Positions 16,339-24,414 of a DNA stretch of 64,000 bases are shown in pieces. This DNA comes from Actinomycetota bacterium (GTDB lineage: Bacteria > Actinomycetota > Acidimicrobiia > Acidimicrobiales > JAJPHD01), in contig JAJPHD010000020.1 of NCBI GenBank assembly GCA_021325455.1, positions 1 to 64,000 of the forward strand, read 5' to 3'. Both the position numbers and the translations under genes were made by a program. The notes under the pieces were generated by a model. That model searched no databases and was not told where the DNA came from. It saw nothing but the letters and a program-made list of their open reading frames with translations. Position 1 is the stretch's first letter; the number at the start of each line of letters is the position of its first letter.

Positions 16339-16779
16339 TCAGCGCCGGCGCAAGGCCTCGGCGCTGACCCGGATCCGTCGGCCGCTCCCGAAGCCGGCCA
16401 TCTCCACCAGGGCCTCCCCACCTGGCTCGAGGGCCCGGACCACACCGTCCCTGCCCGCCCACGGGCCCTCCTGCAGGACGACCCGGTCCCCCGGCCGCAG
16501 GGCGCCAGGTGGCGGACCGTCGCCCGCTGCCTCGAGCCCGACGCCGGCCCCGGGCGAGGCCTGCTCCCCGCCGGTGGCGGGCAGGAAGCCCAGGGTGGCG
16601 CCGCAGGTACCGCAGTACAGGGCCGCCACCGGCCTGGCCCCGGCGCCAGCCCCCGGGGAGGCTTCCACCACCACCGAGCGCAGCGCCCCGGACAGGGCGG
16701 CCCCGCACACCGAGCAGGCCGGCGCCGGCGTGGCGCCCGTCCCGGGGCCGGGCCGGGAACCGGCCCGCTGGCGCCTCAT
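16339..16779 (-). CDS. Hypothetical zinc-ribbon protein with KOW-like C-terminus
   Basis: A 146-residue protein not assigned to a named family. Two Cys pairs (CSVC at 22-25 and CGTC at 56-59) could form a zinc ribbon. After a Gly/Ala-rich linker, residues about 94-146 (LRPGDRVVLQEGPWAGRDG onward) look like a KOW/SH3-like barrel as found in NusG and ribosomal proteins. The ATG overlaps the stop of the upstream SDR gene as ATGA, supporting real translation. A nucleic-acid-binding role is only a guess from the KOW resemblance. Confidence 0.6.
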   Translation of the reverse strand: MRRQRAGSRPGPGTGATPAPACSVCGAALSGALRSVVVEASPGAGAGARPVAALYCGTCGATLGFLPATGGEQASPGAGVGLEAAGDGPPPGALRPGDRVVLQEGPWAGRDGVVRALEPGGEALVEMAGFGSGRRIRVSAEALRRR

Positions 16780-17537
16780 GTCCGCAGGTAGGAAGCGCCG
16801 TTCAGGTCCAGGATGGCCCCGCTGGCAAAGGCCGCCTCGGGTGAGGCCAGATAGACCACCGCGGCAGCCACCTCCTCGGGAGTGGCCACCCGGTTGAAGG
16901 GGCTCTGGGACCTGATCTCCTCACCCCGGGACGCCTTCAGGTGCTCGCTGGTCATGTCCGTCTCCACGTAGCCCGGCGCCACCGTGAGCACGGAGATCCC
17001 GTGGGGGGCCAGCTGACGGGCCAGTGACTGGCCGAAGGCGTTGAGCCCCGCCTTGCTGGCGCCGTAGGCGGGAGCTGTCGGCTCCCCCCGGAAGGCCCCC
17101 CGGGACGAGACGTTCACGATCCTGCCCCCACCCCCCTCCAGCATGTGGCGCACCGCGCACCAGGTCACGTTGGCCGCTCCCACCAGGTTCACCCCGAGGG
17201 TCTCCCTCCAGGCCTCCTGCCACTCGGCATAGGAGAGCTCGGTGATCGGGTGCTCGGCGTAGATCCCGGCGTTGTTCACCAGGACGTCCAGGCCACCGAG
17301 GGCGGCGGCCGCCTCGTCCACCATGGCCGCCACCTGGCCGGCGTGAGCCAGGTCCGCCTGGACCACGGCATGGCCCTCGCCGCCGAGCGAGCCCACCACC
17401 TGTCCGGCCAGCTCAGGCGACTCCCGGTGGTGCACCGCCACCCGGTCTCCCAGGGCGGCAAAGGCCCGGGCCACGGCCCGGCCGATCCCCCTGGAGGCCC
17501 CCGTCACGAGGACCGCCCGTCCCGACCCTTCCGGCAC
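16776..17537 (-). CDS. Short-chain dehydrogenase/reductase (FabG-like)
   Basis: A 253-residue classical SDR with GASRGIG at residues 13-19, NNAG at 88-91 and catalytic Ser145, Tyr158, Lys162 (YGASK). The C-terminus (FASGAILDLNGASYLRT) matches the usual SDR ending. Such enzymes reduce ketones or oxidise secondary alcohols with NAD(P)H; this one is closest in look to FabG-type 3-oxoacyl reductases. The GTG at 17537 starts 2 bases after the DedA stop, and the end is coupled (ATGA) to the zinc-ribbon gene. Confidence 0.87.
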   Translation of the reverse strand: MPEGSGRAVLVTGASRGIGRAVARAFAALGDRVAVHHRESPELAGQVVGSLGGEGHAVVQADLAHAGQVAAMVDEAAAALGGLDVLVNNAGIYAEHPITELSYAEWQEAWRETLGVNLVGAANVTWCAVRHMLEGGGGRIVNVSSRGAFRGEPTAPAYGASKAGLNAFGQSLARQLAPHGISVLTVAPGYVETDMTSEHLKASRGEEIRSQSPFNRVATPEEVAAAVVYLASPEAAFASGAILDLNGASYLRT

Positions 17538-17539
17538 CG

Positions 17540-18196
17540 CTACGAGGGCGGCGTCGTTGCCTCGGCGGCCAGCTTGGCCCGCCTGCTGGCCTGCTCCCGG
17601 GCCTGGGCCGCCCGCTCGGCCCGCCAGCGCCGCCAGCCGGCGGCCAGGGCGGCCAGGATGCAAAGCACAGCGATCACGGCGATCACGTAGGTGGCGTCGT
17701 GGAAGCCGTGGGCGACAGTGGCCCAATGGGCGCCGATCTCGTACCCGGCCACCCCCAGGGCGGCGGTCCAGGGGATGGAGCCGGCCAGGGTGTAGGTGCC
17801 GAACCGCACCGGCTCCATGCGCGCCACCCCGGCCGGGAGCGATATGAAGGTGCGCACCACCGGCACCATGCGGCCCAGGAACACCGCCGGCGCCCCCCGC
17901 CGCTCGAACCAGCGCTCGGCCCGGTCCACGTCGGACTCCTTCAGCCATACGAAGCGCCCCCAGCGCCGGATGGCCGGCCGGCCTCCTGCCCGCCCCACTG
18001 CCCAGGCGATGAAGCTGCCCACCAGGTTGCCGAGGGCCCCCAGGATGATCACCGGCACCAGGCTCAGGTGACCGGTGGCCGCCAGAGCCCCTCCGAAGAG
18101 CATGATCACCTCGGACGGGATGGGGATGCATGCCGACTCGGCGATCATCAGCAGGAAGACGGCTGCGTAGCCGCCCGTCGTTATGAGGTGCTGCAT
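17540..18196 (-). CDS. DedA family membrane protein
   Basis: A 218-residue protein with the DedA/SNARE-associated (VTT) domain. It has an N-terminal re-entrant segment with ESACIPIPSEVIM, a GNLVGSFIAWAVGR helix, the RMVPVVRTFISLPAG motif near the middle, and a C-terminal helix followed by a charged tail. DedA proteins act in membrane lipid homeostasis; some flip undecaprenyl phosphate or phospholipids. ATG 18196 is preferred to an upstream in-frame start at 18253 because similarity begins here. It opens the SDR-cyclase-TPP run and lies 85 bases after the hydrolase gene. Confidence 0.9.
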   Translation of the reverse strand: MQHLITTGGYAAVFLLMIAESACIPIPSEVIMLFGGALAATGHLSLVPVIILGALGNLVGSFIAWAVGRAGGRPAIRRWGRFVWLKESDVDRAERWFERRGAPAVFLGRMVPVVRTFISLPAGVARMEPVRFGTYTLAGSIPWTAALGVAGYEIGAHWATVAHGFHDATYVIAVIAVLCILAALAAGWRRWRAERAAQAREQASRRAKLAAEATTPPS

Positions 18197-18281
18197 GGGC
18201 TCCGTCCGGGTCCTCGGCCTTCTTGGGGGGCCGCCGCAGGCGGCTCGTTCCACGCTACCGGCAAATGGGCCGCGACCGGCG

Positions 18282-19100
18282 TCATGGACGCTGGCCCTGC
18301 CCCACCCCTTCCCTCACCTTTCCCACCAGCTCGGCGATGGCCCCCAGGGTCTCCTCGGGCCGCTCCACCTGGGGGGCGTGCCCGCAGCCGGGGAGAACCA
18401 GGGTCTCCACCGGGCCCCTGACCCCTTGCTCTATGGCCTCCACCTGGGCCAGGGTCCCGTAGGCGTCATCCGTTCCCTGCACCACCAGGACCGGGCAGGA
18501 TATCCCCCCCAGGTAGTCCCTTATGTCCCAGCTCCTGAAGCCCGGGTCCAGCCAGGCACGGTTCCATCCCCAGAAGGTGGCATCGGGGTCCCGGTGGTGG
18601 CGGCCCAGGCGCTCCCGCAGGTCGGTGCCCAGGTACGCCTCCCGGGCGGCGGCGATGCCTGCCAGGGAGCGCTCCTCCACCATCACGTGGGGGGCGAGGA
18701 GAGCGAGACCGCCCACCGGCCAGCGCCTGGCGCCGGAGTGGATCACGGCGATGGAGGCCCCGTCGCTGTGGCCCACCAGCACCACAGGGGCCTCCTCCAG
18801 CCCCATGGCCTCCCGCAGCGCCGGCAGGGCCACCAGGGCCTCGTCGTGCATGTACCGGGGGCGCCGGGGGCCTTCCAGCACCTCCGAACGGCCGTAGCCG
18901 TACCGGGACCAGGTCACCACCCGGGACCCGGTGGCCAGGGCCAGGCGGGCGGGCAGGTCCCGCCAGAGGGAAAGGCTGCCCAGCCCCTCGTGGAGGAGCA
19001 GCAGGGGGGGGTCCCCTCCCTTACGGTCCTCCACCTCCAGCCAGCGGCCTGCCACCCGCACCATGTGCACGGCGACGCCGGCTCTCCCACCGGCGCTCAC
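18282..19100 (-). CDS. Alpha/beta hydrolase
   Basis: A 272-residue alpha/beta hydrolase. The oxyanion region reads LLLHEGLGSLSLWRDLP (34-50), the nucleophile elbow GHSDG has Ser112, the acid is Asp211 or Asp212 in QGTDDAYG, and His241 is in GCGHAP. Ester, lactone or C-C hydrolase activity is possible; the HEGLG rather than HGxxG motif is typical of one actinobacterial subgroup. The GTG at 19100 overlaps the stop of the PaaX-type gene as GTGA, so the two are coupled and the hydrolase is probably controlled with it. A later ATG in MVRVAGRW is an alternative start. Confidence 0.85.
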   Translation of the reverse strand: MSAGGRAGVAVHMVRVAGRWLEVEDRKGGDPPLLLLHEGLGSLSLWRDLPARLALATGSRVVTWSRYGYGRSEVLEGPRRPRYMHDEALVALPALREAMGLEEAPVVLVGHSDGASIAVIHSGARRWPVGGLALLAPHVMVEERSLAGIAAAREAYLGTDLRERLGRHHRDPDATFWGWNRAWLDPGFRSWDIRDYLGGISCPVLVVQGTDDAYGTLAQVEAIEQGVRGPVETLVLPGCGHAPQVERPEETLGAIAELVGKVREGVGQGQRP

Positions 19101-19942
19101 CGTGCCAGCCGGCCCCACCACTTCCAGGCCGCCGGCCGCCACTGTTCATGCAGCCGGTGGAAGCGGGCCAGGGCCTGGTCCCCTTCCCAGTCGTCGGGCA
19201 GCAGGGTCCTCGGCAGCTCGGGGTCGAGCAGGGGGAACTGGCGCCATTCGTGGACCAAGCGGGCCTGGGCGGCAAAGGACTCCTCGTCGCCCCGGGGGGC
19301 CAGGCTGTCGGCCCAGGCGCAAAAGGCGTGGTACCGCCGCCCCAGGGCGCCCAGGTTCCAGGCCTCGGCCACCAGCCGCCCCACGTCCCCGAGCTGGCCG
19401 AAGGAGCCCAGGAAGGAGGTCGCCCCCTCCAGCCCGAGGGACTTCACCACGCCCACCGCCATGCCCTCCCGCTCCACGTAAGGGCACAGCCACACCCCCT
19501 GGCCCAGGGCACCGAACCCGGCCCAGGTGAGCCGGGTCCGCAACCGGTAGCGCAGGGACCTGTGGCGCTCGGGCACGCTCACCACCAGCAAGAGCCAGCG
19601 CCCGTCCCAACCGGGCCGGCGCCGGCCGAACCCGTAGATCCTCTCGGTGCCCTCGGCCAGGAGGCGCCTGGCGTGCTCGGTGAGGTGCCAGCGGGTGCGG
19701 GCCCCCACCTTTTCCCGGACCAGCCAGCCCCGGGCGGCCGAGCGGGCCATGACCTGACGAGCGGTCCCCGGCTCCACCCCCAGGCTCCCCAGGGCGGCCA
19801 CCAGGGCCGAGGACTGGGCAGCCCCGCCCGAGGGGAGCACGAACTCCCCCAGCACCGTGAGGAGCAGCCCCCTGGCCCCGCTCACCACGGGCAGCCCGGG
19901 ACCCTCCCCGGCTCCCTCGAACTTCGTCATCCTGGCGCTCAT
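19097..19942 (-). CDS. PaaX family transcriptional regulator
   Basis: A 281-residue protein resembling PaaX, the GntR-like repressor of phenylacetic acid degradation. The N-terminal winged helix spans about residues 22-100, from GLLLTVLGEFVLPSGG through a basic GWLVREKVGARTRWHLT segment. It is followed by a RRPGWDGRWLLLVVSVPE block typical of the PaaX central domain and a C-terminal domain rich in Trp and Leu. PaaX proteins sense aryl-CoA thioesters. The divergent neighbour is an aryl-CoA ligase gene, which fits a regulator responding to that enzyme's product. A second ATG at 19930 is possible. Confidence 0.87.
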   Translation of the reverse strand: MSARMTKFEGAGEGPGLPVVSGARGLLLTVLGEFVLPSGGAAQSSALVAALGSLGVEPGTARQVMARSAARGWLVREKVGARTRWHLTEHARRLLAEGTERIYGFGRRRPGWDGRWLLLVVSVPERHRSLRYRLRTRLTWAGFGALGQGVWLCPYVEREGMAVGVVKSLGLEGATSFLGSFGQLGDVGRLVAEAWNLGALGRRYHAFCAWADSLAPRGDEESFAAQARLVHEWRQFPLLDPELPRTLLPDDWEGDQALARFHRLHEQWRPAAWKWWGRLAR

Positions 19943-19953
19943 AGGACAGGCCC

Positions 19954-19981
19954 TTGACGATGCACCACTCGATCGTACACA
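19954..19981 (+). promoter_or_regulatory. Promoter of the aryl-CoA ligase gene in the divergent gap
   Basis: The 60-base gap between paaX-like and ligase genes holds TTGACG (19954-19959) and TACACA (19976-19981) separated by 16 bases, ending 21 bases before ATG 20003. The CGATCG palindrome at 19970-19975 lies inside the spacer and could be part of an operator for the divergent regulator. Pattern-based only. Confidence 0.45.
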
Positions 19982-20002
19982 CTGAGCCCCGAGCGAGGCG
20001 CC

Positions 20003-21571
20003 ATGACCCCAGCCCCCCCAACTGCCCCAGAGCCCTTCAACTCGGCCACCTGGCTCCTCGACCGCCACCTCCGGGCCGGCCTGGGAGGGCGGGTGGCCAT
20101 CCGCAGCGAGGGGCGCTCGGTCACCTACGAGGAGCTGGCCCGGCGGGTCGGGGCGGCTGCCGGCGGGCTGGCCGCCCTCGGCGTCCAGGCCGAGCAGAGG
20201 GTCATCATGGCCATGGCCGACACGCCCGAGTGGGTGGCCACCTTCCTGGGAGGCCTGCGCATCGGCGCCGTCCCCGTGCCCGTCTCCACCATGCTGCGAG
20301 GGCCCGAGCTGGGCAGGCTGGCGGCCGACGCCAGGGCCCGGGTGGTCGTGATGTCCGAGGCCTTCGCCGGGGCCGCCTCCGAGCTGTGCGCCGGGGCCCG
20401 GGAGGTGACCGACCTCGTGGTGACGGGACAGGCCCTCCCCGCCATCCCCGGGGTGCGCACCCACCGGTTCGCTGACACCCTGGGAGCGGCGGGCACCAAG
20501 GCCCCCCCGGCCTATGAGACCTGGGCCGACTCCCCGGCCTTCTGGCTCTACACGTCGGGGACCACCGGTGCCCCCAAGGCGGCCATGCACCGCCATGCCG
20601 ACCTGCGCACGACCGTGGAGACCTACGCCCAGCAGGTCCTCGGGGTCGGACCGGGGGACGTGTGCTATTCGGTGGCCAAGCTGTTCTTCGCCTACGGGCT
20701 GGGCAACAGCCTCACCTTCCCCTTGGCGGCGGGGGCCACGACCGTGCTGGACCCGGCCCGGCCCACCCCCGAGGGGGTGGCGGCCACGGTCTCGTCGGAG
20801 CGCCCCACCCTGTTCTTCGCCGTCCCCACCTTCTACGCCGCCCTGCTCTCCTCCTCCATACCCGACGACACGTTCTCCTCTGTGCGCCAGGCGGTCTCGG
20901 CCGGCGAGCCTCTCCCCGCCGAGCTGTTCCACCGCTTCAAGGCCCGCTTCGGGGTGGAGATCCTGGACGGGCTGGGGTCCACGGAGCTGCTCCACATCTT
21001 CTGCTCCAACCGCCCTGGAGCGGTGCTGCCGGGTACCAGCGGGACCGCCGTTCCCGGCTACGAGCTGCGCCTGGAAGACGACGAGGGGAACCCGGTGGCC
21101 GGAGAGGGGGTCCCCGGCCACCTGGCCGTGAAGGGGGACTCGGCCGCTCTGGGCTACTGGTGCCGGGCCGAGGTGAGCCGGCGCACGTTCCGGGGAGAGT
21201 GGGCCCGGACCGGCGACGTCTATGCCCGCACCCCGGAGGGGGCCTATGCCTACCTGGGCCGGGCGGACGACATGGTGAAGGCCGGCGGAATGTGGGTCTC
21301 ACCGGCCGAGGTGGAGGCGGCCCTCATCGAGCACCCCGGCGTGCTGGAGGCCGCCGTGGTGGCTCAGCCGGACGAGCACGGCTTGGACAAGCCGGTGGCC
21401 TTCTGCGTGGCCGCTCCCGGTTTCGAGCTCGACCCGGCCGACCTCGAACGCCACTGCCGGGAGCGGCTGGCGGCGTTCAAGCGCCCCAGGCGCTTCGTCT
21501 TCCTGGCCGAGCTGCCCAAGACCGCCACCGGCAAGATCCAGCGCTACCGCTTGCGCTCGCTCGCCCCCTAG
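20003..21571 (+). CDS. Benzoate-CoA ligase family protein
   Basis: A 522-residue ANL-superfamily adenylating enzyme. The ATP-binding P-loop TSGTTGAPK is at residues 184-192, the KLFFAYGLGNSLTFP stretch is characteristic of benzoate-CoA ligases, a GLGSTE segment sits near residue 325, and the C-terminal catalytic lysine is in KTATGKIQR. The enzyme would activate an aromatic carboxylate to its CoA thioester with ATP. It is divergent from a PaaX-type regulator, matching the usual inducer logic. The exact acid (benzoate, hydroxybenzoate or other) cannot be read. Confidence 0.87.
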   Translation: MTPAPPTAPEPFNSATWLLDRHLRAGLGGRVAIRSEGRSVTYEELARRVGAAAGGLAALGVQAEQRVIMAMADTPEWVATFLGGLRIGAVPVPVSTMLRGPELGRLAADARARVVVMSEAFAGAASELCAGAREVTDLVVTGQALPAIPGVRTHRFADTLGAAGTKAPPAYETWADSPAFWLYTSGTTGAPKAAMHRHADLRTTVETYAQQVLGVGPGDVCYSVAKLFFAYGLGNSLTFPLAAGATTVLDPARPTPEGVAATVSSERPTLFFAVPTFYAALLSSSIPDDTFSSVRQAVSAGEPLPAELFHRFKARFGVEILDGLGSTELLHIFCSNRPGAVLPGTSGTAVPGYELRLEDDEGNPVAGEGVPGHLAVKGDSAALGYWCRAEVSRRTFRGEWARTGDVYARTPEGAYAYLGRADDMVKAGGMWVSPAEVEAALIEHPGVLEAAVVAQPDEHGLDKPVAFCVAAPGFELDPADLERHCRERLAAFKRPRRFVFLAELPKTATGKIQRYRLRSLAP

Positions 21572-21604
21572 GGCCGCTCTCCCGGCGGCCGGCGGGGAGC
21601 GGCC
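21572..21604. terminator. Strong hairpin between convergent genes
   Basis: GGCCGCTC (21572-21579) pairs with GAGCGGCC (21597-21604), and the stem extends by U-G and two C-G pairs to about 11 base pairs with an 11-base loop. It directly follows the ligase stop. There is no T-tract, as is common in high-G+C genomes. It probably ends the ligase transcript. Confidence 0.6.
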
Positions 21605-21613
21605 GTGGCCGGT

Positions 21614-21630
21614 GCCAGGCGCGGCCTGGC
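21614..21630. terminator. Second hairpin, next to the malQ stop
   Basis: GCCAGGC (21614-21620) and GCCTGGC (21624-21630) form a perfect 7-base-pair stem with a GCG loop immediately beside the malQ stop codon. On the minus strand it would terminate malQ transcripts. No T-tract. Confidence 0.5.
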
Positions 21631-23427
21631 CTAAAGGCGAGAGACGGGGCGTAGGGCCTCGGCCACCTCCGCCACCAGGGGATGGGCCTTGATCTCCTCC
21701 AGGGTGGAGGGAAGAGCGAGGCTCCAGTTCGGCCGGTGGGCACCCGTGGTGGCGGGGATGTTGGGCCTGTCAGGCACCGCCAGGGCATCCTCCATGGTGG
21801 CCGCCACCAGGGCCGAAGGGGCCTTGGCCAGCAGGCGGTGCACGCCGGCCACCACCTCCTGCACGGGCGCCTCGGGGCCCACCTCCAGCCAGGCCGCCAC
21901 CTTGTCCCGCATGGCGGCGGCCGCCCCCGGGTCCACGGGCAGGCCCAGGGCCCTCTGCTCCTCCAGGTCCTTGCCGGTCCACAGCCCGGCCACGGTAGGC
22001 AGGTCGTGGGTGGTGACGGCAGCAAGGGCCCGGGCGGGCCAGGTGGGGCCGGGGGGCTCGGGCTCGAACCACATGAGGCGGTAGGAGAGGACGCGCCGGC
22101 GGGCCAGCTCCTGGCGCACCGCCGGCTCCACCGTCCCCAGGTCCTCCCCGATCACGTAGGCACCCGCCCTCACGCTCTCCAGGGCCAGGATGTCGAGCAG
22201 CTCCCGGTGGGGGTAGCGCACGTAGGCGCCCTCAGCGGGGCCGGCCCCGGGAGGGATCCACCACAGCCGGAACAGCCCCATGACGTGGTCCACCCGCAGC
22301 CCCCCGGCGTGGGCCAGGCCGGCCCGCACCGTCTGGATGAACGGCTCGAACCTCTGCTGGCGCAGCTTCCAGGGGTTGAGGGGGGGGAGGCCCCAGTCCT
22401 GGCCCTCGACGTTGAAGTCGTCCGGCGGAGCTCCCACCCTCACGCCCAGGGCCAGGGCGTCCTGCCACACCCAGGCGTCGGCGCCCTCCGGGTCCACGCC
22501 GATGGCCAGGTCCGACACCAGCCCCACCTCCTCCCCCGCCCGGGCCAGCTGCCCGTCCAGGAGCCACTGGAGCCAGGCGTGGAACCCGACCTCCCGCTCC
22601 CTCCCGGCCAGGGCGGCCTCCACGCCCGGCCCGCCGGGGTGGCGCAGGGGCTCGGGCCAGCTGGGCCAGGGACCGGGACGGCTCTCGGCCAAGGCGGCGA
22701 AGCGGGCGTAACCGGACAGCGCCTCTCCCTGGGAGCAGCGCCATTTGGCGAAGTCATCGCTATCGCCGAAGCGCTCCCATGCCCACTCAAGCGCCTGGCG
22801 CTTGAGACTCCACACCGCGCCCCGGTCGATGCGCCGCTCGCCGTTGAGGGCCCGCCCGGCCCGGGCCAGCTCGGCCAGCCGGGGGTGGCCGGCCATGCCC
22901 GGGACCTCCTCCACCCGCAGGTAGAGCGGGTTGCGCCAGCACCGGCTGCTCGGGAAGTAGGGGCTGGGCTCCTCGGGCCGGGCGGCATGAAGGGGGTTCA
23001 CGAGGAGCATGCCGGCACCGAGGCCGGCGGACCAGCGGCCCAGGTCGGCCAGGTCGGCCAGGTCCCCCATCCCCCAGCTGGCCCCGGAGCGCAGGGCGTA
23101 CAGCTGCACGGCCCACCCCCAGGCCCGCATCCCCGGGGCCAGGTGGCACCGGCCGGGGCTCACGATGAGGCGCAGCGGCTCGGCCCGGCCCGGAACGTCC
23201 AGGTCGTGGTAGCCGAGGGGCAGGTCAGAGGGAAGGCGGCCCTCGCCCCGGAGGGTGGTTCCATCCTCCAAGGTGAGCTCGTAGGGGCCTCCCACCCCGG
23301 CCGGGTGGCCTGCCCGCACCACCCTCACGGGGCTGTCCCCCTGGCGGGGAGGCCGCCCCTCGGCCTCCATGGCAGTGGCCACGGCCCGCTGGATGGCGGG
23401 CGCGGTGTCGTGCCACTGGTGGCGCAC
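21631..23427 (-). CDS. malQ: 4-alpha-glucanotransferase (amylomaltase)
   Basis: A GH77 amylomaltase of 598 residues from the GTG at 23427, shorter than the E. coli enzyme of about 690. The catalytic nucleophile is Asp380 in GGLRVDHVMGLFRLWW, the acid/base is Glu428 in VIGEDLGTV, and the third carboxylate is Asp475 in TTHDLPTVAG. The N-terminal 90 residues form the extra beta-domain seen in actinobacterial members. The enzyme transfers alpha-1,4-glucan segments in maltodextrin and glycogen turnover. The reading frame stays open for 17 more codons upstream without ATG, GTG or TTG, and that stretch looks coding, so the true start is uncertain. Confidence 0.93.
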   Translation of the reverse strand: MRHQWHDTAPAIQRAVATAMEAEGRPPRQGDSPVRVVRAGHPAGVGGPYELTLEDGTTLRGEGRLPSDLPLGYHDLDVPGRAEPLRLIVSPGRCHLAPGMRAWGWAVQLYALRSGASWGMGDLADLADLGRWSAGLGAGMLLVNPLHAARPEEPSPYFPSSRCWRNPLYLRVEEVPGMAGHPRLAELARAGRALNGERRIDRGAVWSLKRQALEWAWERFGDSDDFAKWRCSQGEALSGYARFAALAESRPGPWPSWPEPLRHPGGPGVEAALAGREREVGFHAWLQWLLDGQLARAGEEVGLVSDLAIGVDPEGADAWVWQDALALGVRVGAPPDDFNVEGQDWGLPPLNPWKLRQQRFEPFIQTVRAGLAHAGGLRVDHVMGLFRLWWIPPGAGPAEGAYVRYPHRELLDILALESVRAGAYVIGEDLGTVEPAVRQELARRRVLSYRLMWFEPEPPGPTWPARALAAVTTHDLPTVAGLWTGKDLEEQRALGLPVDPGAAAAMRDKVAAWLEVGPEAPVQEVVAGVHRLLAKAPSALVAATMEDALAVPDRPNIPATTGAHRPNWSLALPSTLEEIKAHPLVAEVAEALRPVSRL

Positions 23428-23492
23428 GTCGGTGTAGCCAGGCTCGATGCCCCAGGCAGAGAGGTCGATGGCGAAAGGCTACCGTCGGGCCG

Positions 23493-24389
23493 GTGCGCCC
23501 CAGGGCAGGCCCGAGCGAGGTGGGCAGGGTCATCGAGGTGGTGGCGGACGACGGCGTCGAGGTGGCCGTCCACCACCTGGGCGGGGAGGGGCCTCCGGCC
23601 CTGGTTATGGCCCACGCCACGGGCTTCTGCGGGCCGGCGCTTTCGCCCCTGGCCCGGCACCTCGGGCCCACCCTCTCGTGCCTGGCCCTGGACGAGCGGG
23701 GCCACGGGCTGTCGGGATCACCGCCAGGCGGGGACTTCGCCTGGCAGGGCTTCGCGGCCGACGTCCTGGCCGTGGTGAGCGGCCTGGGGCTCGAGGTCCC
23801 GCTGGGGTTCGGGCACTCCTGCGGGGCCACCGCCCTGCTCCTGGCCGAGCAGGCCAGGCCGGGGACCTTCCAGGGTCTCTATTGCTTCGAGCCCGTCTTG
23901 TTCGGCCCCGAGGAGAGGGCGGAAGCGGCCGACCAGGCCGGCGAGCATCCCATGGTCGTGGCCGCCAGGCGCCGCCGGGAGGTCTTCGCCTCCCGGGAGG
24001 AGGCACGAGGCAACTTCCGCGCCAAGCCGCCCCTCGACACCTTGGACCCGGAGGCGCTCGAGGGCTACCTGGTGGGGGGGTTCGAGGACCTGGACGGTGG
24101 CGGGGTAAGGCTGCGGTGCCGGGCCGAGGACGAGGCGCGCATCTATGCCGCCGGACTGGCCCAGGACGCCTGGGACCACCTGGACCGGGTCCGCTGCCCG
24201 GTGGTGGTGGCCCGGGGCACTTGCTCCTCGGTCATGGGGGCAGCCAGGGCGGGGCGGGTGGCCGCCCGGCTACCCCTGGGCAGGGTCGAGGAGATCCCCG
24301 GGGTGGGCCACTTCGGCCCCATGGAGGACCCCGGTGCCGTGGCCCGTTCCCTGCTCGAGGCCCTGGTGGAGGGGCATCCCCGTAGTTGA
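23493..24389 (+). CDS. Alpha/beta hydrolase
   Basis: A 298-residue alpha/beta hydrolase. The oxyanion-side strand ends in MAHATGF, LALDERGHGLSG is typical of the family at residues 65-75, the nucleophile Ser109 lies in GFGHSCGA, and the catalytic His is in GVGHFGPMED near the C-terminus. Substrate unknown. It is divergent from malQ. GTG 23493 is used here, and GTG 23520, nine codons later, is an equally good alternative. It ends 25 bases before the nuclease gene and may be co-transcribed with it. Confidence 0.82.
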   Translation: MRPRAGPSEVGRVIEVVADDGVEVAVHHLGGEGPPALVMAHATGFCGPALSPLARHLGPTLSCLALDERGHGLSGSPPGGDFAWQGFAADVLAVVSGLGLEVPLGFGHSCGATALLLAEQARPGTFQGLYCFEPVLFGPEERAEAADQAGEHPMVVAARRRREVFASREEARGNFRAKPPLDTLDPEALEGYLVGGFEDLDGGGVRLRCRAEDEARIYAAGLAQDAWDHLDRVRCPVVVARGTCSSVMGAARAGRVAARLPLGRVEEIPGVGHFGPMEDPGAVARSLLEALVEGHPRS

Positions 24390-24414
24390 CAGGGGCCGGG
24401 CGTAGCGTGGGGCC

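Noticed and set aside
21682-23778. 698-codon plus-strand frame opposite malQ
   Set aside because: It runs antisense to a complete amylomaltase and shows no recognisable domain.
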